A DNA stretch of 58,583 nucleotides from Saccharibacillus deserti (GCF_013618475.1 NZ_JABJVN010000013.1:1-58583); one strand, 5' to 3'; counted from the first letter of the stretch, positions 1-8,561 are shown. The notes: generated by a model from the sequence alone, not told the origin. Numbers and translations are program-made.

Positions 1-115
1 GATCCGTTCTCACGACGATCTTCATCGTCGCGACTCACTTACTGTTCAGTTTTCAAGGAACAAACTCGGTTATTCGGCTTCTTTCGTTCAGCGCCGTGTT
101 TCTCAGCGGCGACTT
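1..115 (-). promoter_or_regulatory. rRNA operon 5' leader (runs off left edge)
   Basis: Read on the minus strand this carries TTCCTTGAAAACTGAA (complement of about 47-62), the boxA-like element typical of the sequence just ahead of 16S rRNA in Bacillales, then a short hairpin (arms 13-19 and 24-30). It lies downstream of two tandem promoters. The 16S gene itself would start beyond the left edge and is not in the window. A 16S-23S spacer could carry a similar box, but the upstream promoters favour the operon leader. Confidence 0.7.
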
Positions 116-119
116 TTAT

Positions 120-149
120 ATCCTATCACAGTGGCAAGCGGTTCGTCAA
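120..149 (-). promoter_or_regulatory. rRNA operon promoter P2
   Basis: Minus strand: -35 TTGACG (144-149), 18-nt spacer, -10 TAGGAT (120-125). It is proximal to the rRNA leader and about 105 bp downstream of a second promoter, the tandem arrangement common in Bacillales rrn operons. Confidence 0.65.
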
Positions 150-225
150 GCACTTTTTTTGAATTCTTTTTAAGTGCTCATTTGCCGGTTTGCTGTGATG
201 ATCTTCTCTCGAAGAGCCGTTTAAT

Positions 226-255
226 AATTTATCACACAGCAACATAGCAAGTCAA
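226..255 (-). promoter_or_regulatory. rRNA operon promoter P1
   Basis: Minus strand: -35 TTGACT (250-255), 18-nt spacer ending in TGTGA, -10 TAAATT (226-231). It is the upstream of two tandem promoters reading left into the rRNA leader. The rest of 1-369 holds no gene that I can support. Confidence 0.7.
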
Positions 256-311
256 TACCTTTTTGAAAAATGATTTCCGGGTCTTGAATACGCAATAGTC
301 CTTACACAGCA

Positions 312-340
312 AAAGCGGTTCGGAATGTTCCGACCGCTTT
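312..340 (-). terminator. Probable intrinsic terminator after the 75-aa gene
   Basis: Inverted repeat AAAGCGG...CCGCTTT with one bulged base, followed on the minus strand by TTTTGCTG. The T-run is short, so termination may be partial. It separates the small upstream gene from the rRNA promoters. Confidence 0.5.
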
Positions 341-369
341 CCGTTTCTTTAAAAGTGCTTGCAGAAAGG

Positions 370-597
370 TTATCTTTCTCCGCCGTGTCTTTTATCTCTT
401 GCATATTTGGAAAGCTCTTTGGCAGGGGCCACTCTCGCGTACATCCGAAAAATCGTCTGGTATCGTTTTGAGATCGCCTGACGCATATTTTTATCCAAAC
501 GCTTGTCGCCAAGATCGAATAACATCTCATCCAGCTCCTTGCGCAGCACATAAGCGTATTCTTTGCATTCCATTTCATTAAACATCATGCCAAGCAT
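370..597 (-). CDS. Small conserved-type hypothetical protein, 75 aa
   Basis: I do not recognise this protein. It is 75 aa, strongly charged (many Glu, Lys, Arg), without a signal peptide or membrane segment, and looks helical. The middle (DKNMRQAISKRYQTIFRMYA) resembles a short amphipathic helix that could bind RNA or protein, but that is only a guess. The start is well supported: AAGGAGGG lies about 7-8 nt upstream of the ATG at 595-597. It is the last gene before the rRNA promoters, 112 bp downstream of the SpoIIM-family gene, with a hairpin terminator behind it. No promoter of its own was convincing, so it may be cotranscribed with its neighbour. Confidence 0.75.
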   Translation of the reverse strand: MLGMMFNEMECKEYAYVLRKELDEMLFDLGDKRLDKNMRQAISKRYQTIFRMYARVAPAKELSKYARDKRHGGER

Positions 598-709
598 TTC
601 AGTCCCTCCTTCCGCCTCCGGTCTTTCTCAAAATTGAATTGCTATTTCAACTTTGATTTAACCCAAAACGGAGTAGGGATAACTCTTCGCCCCTTAAAAC
701 TTTACAAAA

Positions 710-1330
710 CTAGCGAAGGAGGTGGTACGTAAGCGTACTTTCGATAATCGCAGCTGCGAATAAGAGGATAACGATCCAAATGGCGGCGTTCAGCATTTGT
801 CTCATTCCGTGCTCCCAGCGTGCGCCCAGTCTTTCCCTTTTGTCCGCTCCGAGGCTGAACAGGCTGCCCAGTACCAACCCGCCGAATTTGAGTCCGTACG
901 CGCAGGCAATCACGATGGCCGGCAGTTCGATGATCCCGTGAGGAAGCAATCCCAGGAAGATCAGTTCCATCACGTTCTGTCCCTGCTCGTTCGCGAGTCC
1001 TACGACAAAACCCAATACCATTCCGTTGAGAAGAAGGAATACAAGCGGGACCAGCCCGAAAAAAGCACCCAGAAGTATGACAAGCAGAGACTTGATCGCA
1101 TTGTTCAGAAATATAAAAGTAAAAAAGCTCAGCTCTACATGCTCCGAATCTTCGAGAGTTCCTGCGACTCCTCTCAGGCCTTCCAGCTGGGACATCAGCA
1201 GACGCTGCAGTCCGTCCGCATTGAGCGTGCCCAAAACGATCGCCACAACAAACAAAGCGGACGCCGTCAGCATATACCCTTTGTTCTCTGCCAGACCTTT
1301 GATAAAACGCCTGAACGACAGAATCTTCAT
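710..1330 (-). CDS. SpoIIM (stage II sporulation protein M) family membrane protein
   Basis: A 206-aa integral membrane protein with about five hydrophobic segments: near residues 18-37, 80-105, 107-115, 120-150 and 182-198. The stretch PHGIIELPAIVIA (about 130-142) is the hallmark of the SpoIIM/DUF95 family. In sporulating bacteria SpoIIM joins SpoIID and SpoIIP in the engulfment peptidoglycan machine. Many family members outside the spoIIM locus have no assigned role, so sporulation function is inference here. The ATG at 1328-1330 has AGGAGG 7-8 nt upstream. It follows the Mrp gene by 49 bp on the same strand, suggesting one transcript. Confidence 0.85.
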   Translation of the reverse strand: MKILSFRRFIKGLAENKGYMLTASALFVVAIVLGTLNADGLQRLLMSQLEGLRGVAGTLEDSEHVELSFFTFIFLNNAIKSLLVILLGAFFGLVPLVFLLLNGMVLGFVVGLANEQGQNVMELIFLGLLPHGIIELPAIVIACAYGLKFGGLVLGSLFSLGADKRERLGARWEHGMRQMLNAAIWIVILLFAAAIIESTLTYHLLR

Positions 1331-1379
1331 CCATTCCCTCCTCCTATTGGACGGTTACCCTTTGCTGCGCGCATCTGAC

Positions 1380-2507
1380 TTACTGCGACTTTACGGTTTT
1401 TCGGATAACCGCCTGCGCCACTTCGTCGTACATGCCTCCGGCTACCGTTTCTTTTTTATAGACCGAAGGAGAGAAGTCGGGTTCCGAGACATGGTTGTCC
1501 GGTACACCGAGCGGAATCTGGGCCAGCAGCTCGGTATGCAGGGTCTCCGCAAGGCGTCCCCCGCCCCCGCGGCCGAATACATAGTCCCGCTCTCCGTTTT
1601 TCTCGTAATACGCCATATTTTCCACAACGCCCAAAATCTCGTGTCCGGTCTGAAGCGCCATAGCGCCCGCTCTCGCCGCGACAAAGGCCGCCGTACCGTG
1701 AGGGGTCGTCACGATGATCTGTTTGCTCTGAGGCAGCATCTGATGGACGTCCAGCGCGATATCCCCTGTTCCCGGAGGAAGATCCAGCAGCATGTAATCG
1801 ATCTCTCCCCACTCGGTTTCTTCAAAGAATTGTCTCAGCATCCGTCCCAGGAGAGGGCCGCGCCATACAACCGGGTTGTTTTCGCGGATAAAGAAGCCCA
1901 TCGAGATTACTTTGACTCCAAAACGTTCGACCGGCCGCAGCAGTCCGTCCACGACTTCCGGCCCTTCTTCGATGCCCATCATATCCGGAACGCTGAAGCC
2001 GTAAATGTCCGCATCGATCAAACCGACCTTCCTGCCTGCACGCGCGAGCGCCACGGCCAGATTGACGGCGACTGTCGACTTGCCTACTCCGCCTTTGCCG
2101 CTGGCGATAGAGATGAAGACGGTCGGAGAGTCGGGGCTCAGAATAGGCAGGTTTTCCAATCCCGCCGCATGGCCTTTGACCAGTACCGGATCGTCGTCCT
2201 CTTCCTGTTCGTCCCGGTCGATCCGGCTGTCTTCGATGATGGCACGGCTGCGCTCTTTTTCCAACTCCGTCGCTTCCTTGAAGCGGATATGGACTTCTTC
2301 CACTTCTAGCGACTGCAGCACGGAACGAATCTGCGTCTCGATCCCCTGACGGTTCTCTTCTTCGCTATCCAGGCATACCACGCTCAGCGATACCCGCCCT
2401 TCCCGAATCACGACGTCGCGAATCAATCGCAGGTCGGATAATCGTACACGGTAGACCGGATCCATGACCGCTTCAAGCGCTTCCACAACTTCTTCTCTTG
2501 TTACCAT
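1380..2507 (-). CDS. mrp: Mrp/NBP35 (SalA) family P-loop ATPase, iron-sulfur carrier type
   Basis: A 375-aa protein. An N-terminal DUF59/MIP18-like domain (about residues 1-80) precedes a deviant Walker A P-loop GKGGVGKS (about 130) and the rest of an Mrp ATPase domain (DADIYGFSVP, LDLPPGTGD). The family carries or inserts Fe-S clusters; the B. subtilis member is known as SalA/Mrp. The start is taken at the ATG at 2505-2507, with GAGG 9 nt upstream; an in-frame ATG at 2514-2516 and a longer frame lack a properly spaced site. A TATAAT hexamer (complement of 2550-2555) lies just upstream, right after the sat terminator, but without a clear -35. The SpoIIM-family gene follows. Confidence 0.92.
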   Translation of the reverse strand: MVTREEVVEALEAVMDPVYRVRLSDLRLIRDVVIREGRVSLSVVCLDSEEENRQGIETQIRSVLQSLEVEEVHIRFKEATELEKERSRAIIEDSRIDRDEQEEDDDPVLVKGHAAGLENLPILSPDSPTVFISIASGKGGVGKSTVAVNLAVALARAGRKVGLIDADIYGFSVPDMMGIEEGPEVVDGLLRPVERFGVKVISMGFFIRENNPVVWRGPLLGRMLRQFFEETEWGEIDYMLLDLPPGTGDIALDVHQMLPQSKQIIVTTPHGTAAFVAARAGAMALQTGHEILGVVENMAYYEKNGERDYVFGRGGGGRLAETLHTELLAQIPLGVPDNHVSEPDFSPSVYKKETVAGGMYDEVAQAVIRKTVKSQ

Positions 2508-2567
2508 CCTGTTCATCCTCTCTTTTACCCGTAAAGGAAATCTGTTCTTATTATACATGAAACGAAA

Positions 2568-2610
2568 ACACCGGACCGCTTCCCCGCAAGGAAAACGATC
2601 CGGTGTTCAA
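2568..2610 (-). terminator. Intrinsic terminator after sat
   Basis: Arms AACACCGGA and TCCGGTGTT flank a long loop; on the minus strand the stem is followed by TTTTCGTTT. It separates cysH-sat from mrp. Confidence 0.7.
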
Positions 2611-2622
2611 AATGGGTGCCGC

Positions 2623-3786
2623 CTATTTCACTGCCCGTTCCCGCATGCCTTCAATCAGCACCTGCGCCACTTCGGGACGGGTGAACTCCGGCGGCGGGCA
2701 TTCCCCGTTACGCAGCAGGGCGCGCACTTTGGTCCCCGACAGGGTCAAATGCTTTTCCTTCCCATGCGGGCAGGTTTTGCTTGTCGCCATATTCCCGCAG
2801 TGCGTGCAAAAGAAACTGTGTTCGAAAAAGAGCGGTGTGATCTCCAGTTCCTCCGGTTCGAAGTTCGAGAAGATCTCCTGTGCCTCATAGGTGCCGTAGT
2901 AATCGCCGACTCCCGCATGGTCGCGTCCGACGATAAAGTGGGTGCAGCCATAGTTTTTACGGACAATCGCATGGAAAATGGCTTCCCGGGGTCCCGCATA
3001 TCGCATGGCCGCGGGGAAGACGCCCAGAAACGTCCGCGCAGACGGATAATAATTTTCCAGCAGAACCAGATAACTGCGCATCCGGATGTCGGCGGGCACG
3101 TCGTCCGATTTGGTCTCGCCCACAAGCGGATTCAGGAACAGCGCATCTACCGTCTCAAGCGCCGACTTTTGGATATACTCGTGCGCGCGGTGTACCGGAT
3201 TGCGGGTCTGGAAGCCTACAACCGATTTCCAGCCTTTTTCCGCAAACAGACGCCGCGTCTCCGAAGGGTCAAAGTAAAACTCATTAAACCGTTCCGGCTG
3301 CGGACGATTGAGCACACGTACCGATCCGCCGATCCGCTCTACCGGACGCTCAAAGAGCTTTTTCACGCCCGGATGCTCGGGATCGTCCGTCTTGAATACA
3401 TTGACCGCTTCCTGCTGGCGATCGATCGTGTAGACGCTCTCCACCTCCAAGATGGCATAGACGATACCGTCATTCTCGCCAATCAACGCTACTCGTTCTC
3501 CCTGAAGCGCAGCGTCCGCCCCTTCGAGCGGCAGTGTGATCGGAATACTCCATACCGTGCCATCCGCCAATCTCATCCGCCGGACCACGCTTTGGTAATC
3601 TTCTTCATTCAGGAATCCGGTCAATGGGGAAAAGGCCCCTACCGCGATCAGATCGAGGTCGGACAGCACCCACGTATTAATCGGGATTTGACGCAGGCTT
3701 TTCGCTTCTTCCAAAAGAGTATCGCGTTCCGCACCTTCGGCGAGACGGTTGATCAACGTGCCGCCGTGCGGCTTGATGGCAGTCAT
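2623..3786 (-). CDS. sat: Sulfate adenylyltransferase (ATP sulfurylase)
   Basis: A 387-aa protein that activates sulfate with ATP to adenylylsulfate (APS), the first step of assimilatory sulfate reduction. The N-terminal HGG and NRLAEG, the active-site [12 protein letters not shown] (about residues 195-206, containing the HxxH-like nucleotide motif) and [12 protein letters not shown] (about 285) are classic for monofunctional bacterial/archaeal-type Sat. Near the C-terminus four Cys/His residues (CTHCGNM ... CPHG) suggest a zinc site, as in related Sats. No APS-kinase domain is fused. It lies 54 bp downstream of cysH on the same strand and is followed by a terminator, so cysH-sat form a two-gene operon. 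Confidence 0.95.
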   Translation of the reverse strand: MTAIKPHGGTLINRLAEGAERDTLLEEAKSLRQIPINTWVLSDLDLIAVGAFSPLTGFLNEEDYQSVVRRMRLADGTVWSIPITLPLEGADAALQGERVALIGENDGIVYAILEVESVYTIDRQQEAVNVFKTDDPEHPGVKKLFERPVERIGGSVRVLNRPQPERFNEFYFDPSETRRLFAEKGWKSVVGFQTRNPVHRAHEYIQKSALETVDALFLNPLVGETKSDDVPADIRMRSYLVLLENYYPSARTFLGVFPAAMRYAGPREAIFHAIVRKNYGCTHFIVGRDHAGVGDYYGTYEAQEIFSNFEPEELEITPLFFEHSFFCTHCGNMATSKTCPHGKEKHLTLSGTKVRALLRNGECPPPEFTRPEVAQVLIEGMRERAVK

Positions 3787-3840
3787 AATGGGGAGTCGCT
3801 CCTTTATCGAATGGTAGAGTACTGAATCCGGTCTTATGCC

Positions 3841-4533
3841 TTACTTATGCAATCCGCATTCCGTCTTGTCGTTGCCGGCCCAGCGTCCTGCACGCGGATC
3901 TTCGCCGGGCATAACCTGGCGGGTGCACTGCTCGCAGCCGATGCTTGGGAAATTGCGGTCGTGCAGCGGGTTATAGATCACATCGTTGTCACGGATATAT
4001 TTCCAGACGTCTTCGCTGGTCCAGTCCGCGAGCGGATTGAACTTCATCAGACCGAACTTGTAGTCGTACTCGACCTTTTTGGAATTGGCCCGGGTTGGAG
4101 CCTGATCGCGGCGGATTCCGGTAATCCAGGCCTCGTAACGTGACAGATTGCGGGTCAGCGGTTCTACCTTGCGGATATTGCAGCAGAGGTTCGGATCGGA
4201 CGTCCACAGCTCGGGAGCATGCTTCACAGCTTGTTCCCCAGGCGTCAGCAGCGGAGAGACCCGGACAAACTCCAGACCGTAGCGGTCTGCCATGCGGTCT
4301 CTCGTCTCATAGGTTTCTTGGAAGTGAAAGTCCGTATCCAGATAGAAAATATCCGTAGAGGGACTAATATGCTGCAGCATATCGACAATTACTACATCTT
4401 CCGCTCCAAAGCTGCAGGCAAACGTCAAACTTGTATACTGCTGCGCGGCGAAACGGATTACTTCTTCCGCGCTCAGCTGTTCCAGCTCTTCGGCTTTTAC
4501 ACGCGCGAATTCTTCTTTTTCCAATAAGTTCAT
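3841..4533 (-). CDS. cysH: Adenylylsulfate/phosphoadenylylsulfate reductase, [4Fe-4S] type
   Basis: A 230-aa enzyme reducing activated sulfate to sulfite with thioredoxin-type reductant. The catalytic Cys is in ECGLH at the C-terminus (C226). Cluster ligands CC (117-118) and CxxC (200-203) are present; this pattern marks APS-using reductases, and no APS kinase gene is seen here, so direct APS reduction is the likely route. The start is the ATG at 4531-4533 with GGAGGG 9 nt upstream; the frame stays open for 44 more codons, but that extension includes hydrophobic sequence without similarity to the family. It heads the cysH-sat operon behind a good promoter and a 150-nt leader. Confidence 0.94.
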   Translation of the reverse strand: MNLLEKEEFARVKAEELEQLSAEEVIRFAAQQYTSLTFACSFGAEDVVIVDMLQHISPSTDIFYLDTDFHFQETYETRDRMADRYGLEFVRVSPLLTPGEQAVKHAPELWTSDPNLCCNIRKVEPLTRNLSRYEAWITGIRRDQAPTRANSKKVEYDYKFGLMKFNPLADWTSEDVWKYIRDNDVIYNPLHDRNFPSIGCEQCTRQVMPGEDPRAGRWAGNDKTECGLHK

Positions 4534-4667
4534 CTTAAAAACCCTCCATCTCTGAATGGCAAATTGAATAAGGATTGAAACGCCCGTGCGGCAGCGGATA
4601 GGAAGAAGGAAGCCGGGCAGGAAGTACTTATACAGGCAAATCAGCACTTTAACGGATAAAACCAACT

Positions 4668-4681
4668 ATTCTAATCTGAAT
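4668..4681. promoter_or_regulatory. Inverted repeat at the cysH start site (possible operator)
   Basis: ATTC-N6-GAAT (4668-4671 and 4678-4681) sits at about +1 of the cysH promoter. Position and symmetry suit a repressor site for sulfur control. I cannot match it to a named regulator with certainty. Confidence 0.35.
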
Positions 4682-4689
4682 TATTTATA

Positions 4690-4718
4690 AGTATAAAACT
4701 TTACGCGGCAACAATCAA
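4690..4718 (-). promoter_or_regulatory. cysH-sat promoter
   Basis: Minus strand: -35 TTGATT (4713-4718), 17-nt spacer, -10 TATACT (4690-4695). A transcript would begin near 4683 and carry a leader of about 150 nt before cysH. The leader does not show S-box or T-box signatures. The divergent chemotaxis gene starts at 4813, so 4534-4812 is a shared regulatory gap. Confidence 0.75.
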
Positions 4719-4812
4719 TTCTTTATTTCAAAATGAAAAAAACTTTTGGTCCCCTATTAAATAAATACAGCCATAGTACAATGAACACAGAGAAATCAGA
4801 GAGGTGGAACTC

Positions 4813-6474
4813 ATGTCAATTATCACTAAAAAACTTGCCTTCAAGCTGGCGTTGGTCATTCTTCTTGTACTGGCGGTGCTGTTCTCGGTATTCGTCTACA
4901 TGCAAAATGAGAACGTCAAAAAAGCGAGCGAGTACACGATCAGCAGCTTTAATCTGAAAATGGCCGAGGCGTTTGTTACCCAGTTCGACGTAAAGGAATA
5001 TGAAGACTATTTATCCGACACCCAGGAGAACGAGCAGTATTGGCAGCTGCGTGAAAAACTCGACCGGTATCGAACGGAAATCGGGGCTATGTATGTATAT
5101 ACGGTCAGTATCGATTCCAACAAGCAGCCTATTCTGATTATCGACGGACAGCCCGCGGATTCGCAGACCGCTTCGCCGATCGGGGAAGTCACGGATATTC
5201 CCGATGAAGCGATCGTAGAGCTGCTCAAAGGAAATGCGGCCAAAACCGGCATCCTCGTTCATCCCGACTACGGAAGCTACATCTCTTCCTATGTTCCTTT
5301 GCGCAATGCCAGCGGCACCATGATCGGTATTTTGGGAATCGACACCGACGTGGCCGTGGCCAATCAAATCTCCAAACAGTTTATCGACAGCAGCTTTTTG
5401 TTCTATCTGCTGATGGGGACTTTAACGTTGATCGTTTTTGCTGTCATTGCTTGGTTCCTTTACCGGGCGCTGCGGCCTCTGAGCTTCATCGTGCAGGGAG
5501 CGCAGGCGATAGCCGACGGAGAAATCGGACGAGCCAATCAGGTATTAAGCGCTGTAGGCAAACCTTCCAAAGACGAAATCGGCCAAACCTATGAAGCCAT
5601 GGTCAAAATGAGCGCCCGGCTTGGGGTGACACTTGGCGATGTGATGCACGATATGCAGCATACGACACAGACCCTTGTTCAATCTTCGCAGCGTTTTACG
5701 TCGGAGGCGAATCTGCTGCTGCATATGAACCATCAGCTGAATGAATCCGCCGGCACTTTGACTCTGGAAGCGCGCAGTCAATACGCAGGTGCCGAAGAGT
5801 CTGCCCGCTCGATGCAGGAAATCACTTCCGCTATCGAACGTGTCACGCATTCTTCAGCCAATGTGTCCTCCGTTTCTGCGGAAGTGCTGGAAGCTGCCGT
5901 GCAGGGCAAAACTTCGATGGACAGCCTGCAGCGGCAAATTACGGAAATGTCGCAGCTCGTCGCACATACGACAGCTTCCGTCGAAACGCTCCACGATTAC
6001 ATGAAAGAGATCGAACCTGTACTGCAGGCTATCACAAGCATCGCGGACCAAACTAACCTTCTGGCCTTAAATGCTTCGATCGAAGCCGCCAGAGCCGGAG
6101 AAGAAGGAGCCGGGTTCGCCATAGTGGCCGGAGAGATTCGCAAGCTTGCCGGATTGTCTTCGACCTCCGCTTCCCATGTTGCCGGGCTGCTGACCAAGAT
6201 CGGCCAGGAAACCTCGACGATCGGAGAACGCATGAATGAAGAAAGTGCCGAGATAAAGAAAAGCAGCGAGCTTTCGACCCGGGTCGGCCAGTTGTTTGAA
6301 CATAACGTCGTCCGTTTCAACGAAATCGCTCTTCACATGGAGGAACTCTCGGCTTCTGCCGAAGAAATTCTCGCCGGTTCCGAAGAAGTCTCTTCTTCCA
6401 TTCAGGAGATTTCCCGAACTTCCAAAGCGGCTTCCGATTACAGCGACTCTCTGCAGCAGTTGGCGCTCCAGTAG
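4813..6474 (+). CDS. Methyl-accepting chemotaxis protein, 3' end interrupted by an amber codon
   Basis: The only plus-strand gene. A 553-aa transmembrane receptor: TM1 about 9-29, an extracellular Cache-like sensor region 30-193, TM2 about 195-217, HAMP about 218-270, then a long coiled coil with the kinase-control tip [17 protein letters not shown] (about 411-427). It should signal to CheA/CheW; the ligand is unknown. The ATG at 4813 has AGGTGG 5 nt upstream; a GTG at 4804 overlaps that site. The frame meets TAG at 6472-6474 but reads on in frame for 30 more codons to TAA at 6565-6567, with heptad-like sequence continuing the receptor's helix (WEASKAISDTTKHLEQ). The natural end is therefore probably 6567; CAG to TAG is one plausible change. 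Confidence 0.88.
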   Translation: MSIITKKLAFKLALVILLVLAVLFSVFVYMQNENVKKASEYTISSFNLKMAEAFVTQFDVKEYEDYLSDTQENEQYWQLREKLDRYRTEIGAMYVYTVSIDSNKQPILIIDGQPADSQTASPIGEVTDIPDEAIVELLKGNAAKTGILVHPDYGSYISSYVPLRNASGTMIGILGIDTDVAVANQISKQFIDSSFLFYLLMGTLTLIVFAVIAWFLYRALRPLSFIVQGAQAIADGEIGRANQVLSAVGKPSKDEIGQTYEAMVKMSARLGVTLGDVMHDMQHTTQTLVQSSQRFTSEANLLLHMNHQLNESAGTLTLEARSQYAGAEESARSMQEITSAIERVTHSSANVSSVSAEVLEAAVQGKTSMDSLQRQITEMSQLVAHTTASVETLHDYMKEIEPVLQAITSIADQTNLLALNASIEAARAGEEGAGFAIVAGEIRKLAGLSSTSASHVAGLLTKIGQETSTIGERMNEESAEIKKSSELSTRVGQLFEHNVVRFNEIALHMEELSASAEEILAGSEEVSSSIQEISRTSKAASDYSDSLQQLALQ

Positions 6475-6567
6475 TGGGAAGCTTCCAAAGCGATCTCGGA
6501 CACTACCAAACATCTCGAACAGAGCAGCTCCAGTCTTGAAAAAACGATCGCCAAATTCGAATTGTAA
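6475..6567 (+). pseudogene. Orphaned C-terminal tail of the chemotaxis receptor
   Basis: Thirty sense codons followed by TAA, in frame with the upstream receptor and separated from it only by the TAG at 6472. The tail is rich in Ser, Lys, Glu and Leu like the rest of the signalling coiled coil and ends in AKFEL. A terminator follows at 6588, where the end of the full-length gene would be expected. Confidence 0.7.
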
Positions 6568-6587
6568 GCACTCAGGAAAACAAAAAA

Positions 6588-6622
6588 ACAGCCTGCCTCC
6601 GATATCGGAAGCAGGCTGTTTT
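6588..6622. terminator. Bidirectional intrinsic terminator between the chemotaxis gene and rpsI
   Basis: Near-perfect arms AACAGCCTGC and GCAGGCTGTT around TCCGATATCGGA, flanked by A-rich sequence on the left and TTTT on the right. It can stop both the plus-strand receptor and the minus-strand rplM-rpsI transcript. Confidence 0.85.
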
Positions 6623-6640
6623 GGTAATAAGAGAAATCTC

Positions 6641-7033
6641 TTAACGTTTCGAGAACTGTGGAGCGCGACGTGCGGCTTTGAGACCGTACTTTTTGCGTTC
6701 TTTCATACGTGGGTCACGAGTCAGGAAGCCCGCTTTTTTCAGCGAACCGCGCAGCTCAGGATCTGCTTTGAGCAGAGCACGCGAGATACCGTGACGGATC
6801 GCGCCGGCTTGGCCCGAAGTGCCGCCGCCGTGTGCGAGTACGATTACATCGTACTTGCCAACCGTTTCAGTCAGGTTCAGCGGTTGGTTGACGATCAGTT
6901 TGAGCGTCTCCAGACCGAAGTATTCGTCGATTTCACGTTTGTTGATGACGATGCGTCCTTCACCCGGTACGAGACGAACACGTGCTACCGAATGTTTACG
7001 ACGACCAGTCCCATAGTATTGTACAGTTGCCAT
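6641..7033 (-). CDS. rpsI: 30S ribosomal protein S9
   Basis: A 130-aa protein of the small-subunit head. The N-terminal [17 protein letters not shown] and the basic tail ending FSKR, which reaches toward the P-site tRNA, are typical and of normal length. It starts at the ATG at 7031-7033, 19 bp downstream of rplM, with an AGGAGG-like site in the gap. rplM-rpsI is a conserved pair and the last ribosomal operon of this cluster, closed by the terminator at 6588. Confidence 0.97.
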   Translation of the reverse strand: MATVQYYGTGRRKHSVARVRLVPGEGRIVINKREIDEYFGLETLKLIVNQPLNLTETVGKYDVIVLAHGGGTSGQAGAIRHGISRALLKADPELRGSLKKAGFLTRDPRMKERKKYGLKAARRAPQFSKR

Positions 7034-7052
7034 GAAAGGGTCCTCCTTTTAT

Positions 7053-7490
7053 TTAGCCGCGAAGTTCGTAAACTTCCGGTTTTTGGGCTGCATGTGGATG
7101 CTCTGCTCCGGCATACGCTTTGAGTCTGAGTTTCATTCTGTCGCCCATACGAGTCTTAGGAAGCATGCCGGCTACGGCGAGTTCCAGGATCCGTTCAGGT
7201 TTGTTTTTGATCATTTCGCCCGCGCTTGTTACTTTCAGACCGCCCGGGTGCATCGAGTGACGATAGTACTTCTTGTCCTGCAGTTTGTTGCCTGTCAGGT
7301 GAATCTTCTCTACATTGATTACAACAACGAAATCGCCGCCGTCAACGTGTGGAGTGAATTGGACTTTGTGCTTGCCGCGGATGAGGGCGGCCGCTTCGCT
7401 GGCCAGACGGCCCAGCGTTTTGCCTTCGGCGTCGATGATATGCCAGTTGCGCTCAACTTCGCTCGGCTTAGCCATGTAGGTAGTACGCAT
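7053..7490 (-). CDS. rplM: 50S ribosomal protein L13
   Basis: A 145-aa early-assembling large-subunit protein ([47 protein letters not shown]). The ATG at 7488-7490 follows AGGAGG by 9-10 nt. The frame is open for 20 more codons, but those fall in the untranslated leader and do not resemble L13. It has its own promoter at 7685-7713 just after truA and a structured leader of about 190 nt. In B. subtilis the equivalent leader is known as an L13 autoregulatory element. Confidence 0.97.
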   Translation of the reverse strand: MRTTYMAKPSEVERNWHIIDAEGKTLGRLASEAAALIRGKHKVQFTPHVDGGDFVVVINVEKIHLTGNKLQDKKYYRHSMHPGGLKVTSAGEMIKNKPERILELAVAGMLPKTRMGDRMKLRLKAYAGAEHPHAAQKPEVYELRG

Positions 7491-7678
7491 GAATAAGTTC
7501 CTCCTTCTAATCTTTGCAATAAATTCATTTTCGGTGTCAAAACGTTCCATGCCGCCGGGCTAAGATCCGGGGCTGCCGGAACGATGTATGTTTGCGATCA
7601 TGGATAGTAAAAGTTAAATCGGTTGATTCTACGCGTTTTTCTTGATTGGGGGCCGTGGGAAGCCTTCAAGAAAACACA
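7491..7678 (-). promoter_or_regulatory. Structured 5' leader of rplM (probable L13 leader)
   Basis: Two inverted repeats occur between promoter and gene: TTTTTCTTGA/TCAAGAAAA (7636-7645 with 7666-7674) and CGTTCC/GGAACG (7543-7548 with 7578-7583). Position and architecture suit the L13 leader family, in which L13 represses its own operon. I assign it by position and folding potential, without a covariance search. Confidence 0.5.
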
Positions 7679-7684
7679 ACTTTT

Positions 7685-7713
7685 ATTCTACATGATCCTT
7701 GTTCAAACTGCAA
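7685..7713 (-). promoter_or_regulatory. rplM-rpsI promoter
   Basis: Minus strand: -35 TTGCAG (7708-7713), 17-nt spacer, -10 TAGAAT (7685-7690). It lies immediately downstream of the truA stop codon. Confidence 0.7.
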
Positions 7714-7747
7714 TAGATTTTGAAACGATTCTCAAAAGAACTTTCGG

Positions 7748-8533
7748 CTACTCGGGCAGCAGATCGCCGTAATCGACATTCCACAGCGCGAGGCCTTTCC
7801 CCACCGCGGTCGGTCCTGCCGCCGCACGGTCGCAAGCCAGCAAAATGTTTTTCATTTCATCGGGTTTACGCTTGCCTTCCCCCACTTGAAGCAGCGTCCC
7901 CGTAATAATGCGAACCATATGCTGCAAAAACCCGGTACCGGTCAGGAAAATATGAATGAATCCCTGGTCGACCGTTCCCGGCCGGCAGGTGCTGACATCC
8001 ACCTCGATATGCGCTTCGAGCAGCGTCCGTACGTGATCCGTTTTCTGGGATTGCGTGGAGGCGAACGACGTGAAGTCGTACGTGCCTACCAGATGCTGCA
8101 GCGCTTCTTCCATTGCCCCGATATCAAGCCGGGGAGCCGGATGATGAAACTGCATATGCCGCTGGAATACGTCCGGATGACGGTTGGCGTTAATCGTATA
8201 GCGATACGTTTTGCGCTTAGCCGCATGGCGGGAATTGAATTCCGGCGAAACTTCCCAAGAGCGGGTCACGACGATATCCTGCGGCAGTCGGGCATTAAGC
8301 GCGAGCGGCCAGCGATCCGCGGGGATCTGCGAAGTCGTATGAAAGTTGAATACTTGGGCATAGGCATGCACACCGGCGTCCGTACGGCCCGAAGCAATGA
8401 TCTTGGGCTTGTCGCCCGTCAGAGACAAGATAGATGCTTCCAGCTCGTCCTGAACGGTGCTCCCGATCGGCTGCGTCTGAAATCCATTGTAATTCGTGCC
8501 GTCGTAGGCGACGGTCATGCACAAATTGCGCAA
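7748..8533 (-). CDS. truA: tRNA pseudouridine(38-40) synthase TruA
   Basis: A 261-aa enzyme isomerising uridines 38-40 in the anticodon arm of tRNAs. The catalytic Asp is in SGRTDAGVHA (about residue 52), preceded by AYDGTNYNGFQ. The start is a TTG at 8531-8533 with GGAGG exactly 7 nt upstream; the next in-frame ATG is five codons later and too far from the site. It lies directly after the rplQ terminator, with only about 30 nt before its ribosome-binding site and no promoter in that gap, so it is probably expressed by terminator read-through. In B. subtilis the ECF transporter genes ecfA1-ecfA2-ecfT sit between rplQ and truA; they are absent here. Confidence 0.95.
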   Translation of the reverse strand: MRNLCMTVAYDGTNYNGFQTQPIGSTVQDELEASILSLTGDKPKIIASGRTDAGVHAYAQVFNFHTTSQIPADRWPLALNARLPQDIVVTRSWEVSPEFNSRHAAKRKTYRYTINANRHPDVFQRHMQFHHPAPRLDIGAMEEALQHLVGTYDFTSFASTQSQKTDHVRTLLEAHIEVDVSTCRPGTVDQGFIHIFLTGTGFLQHMVRIITGTLLQVGEGKRKPDEMKNILLACDRAAAGPTAVGKGLALWNVDYGDLLPE

Positions 8534-8561
8534 GGAATCGCCTCCATATCTCTTCGAAGTT

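Noticed and set aside
4534..4683. Possible SAM (S-box) or T-box riboswitch in the cysH leader
   Set aside because: The 150-nt leader lacks the conserved S-box core and has no T-box sequence or terminator hairpin with a T-run.
4740..4812. Sigma-D promoter for the chemotaxis receptor
   Set aside because: A GCCATAG-like piece is present, but no TAAA at the required distance; a TACAAT hexamer also lacks a usable -35. No call is made.
7491..7550. Longer L13 protein starting at 7550
   Set aside because: The additional 20 codons precede the AGGAGG site and lie in the structured leader; L13 homologs start at the chosen ATG.
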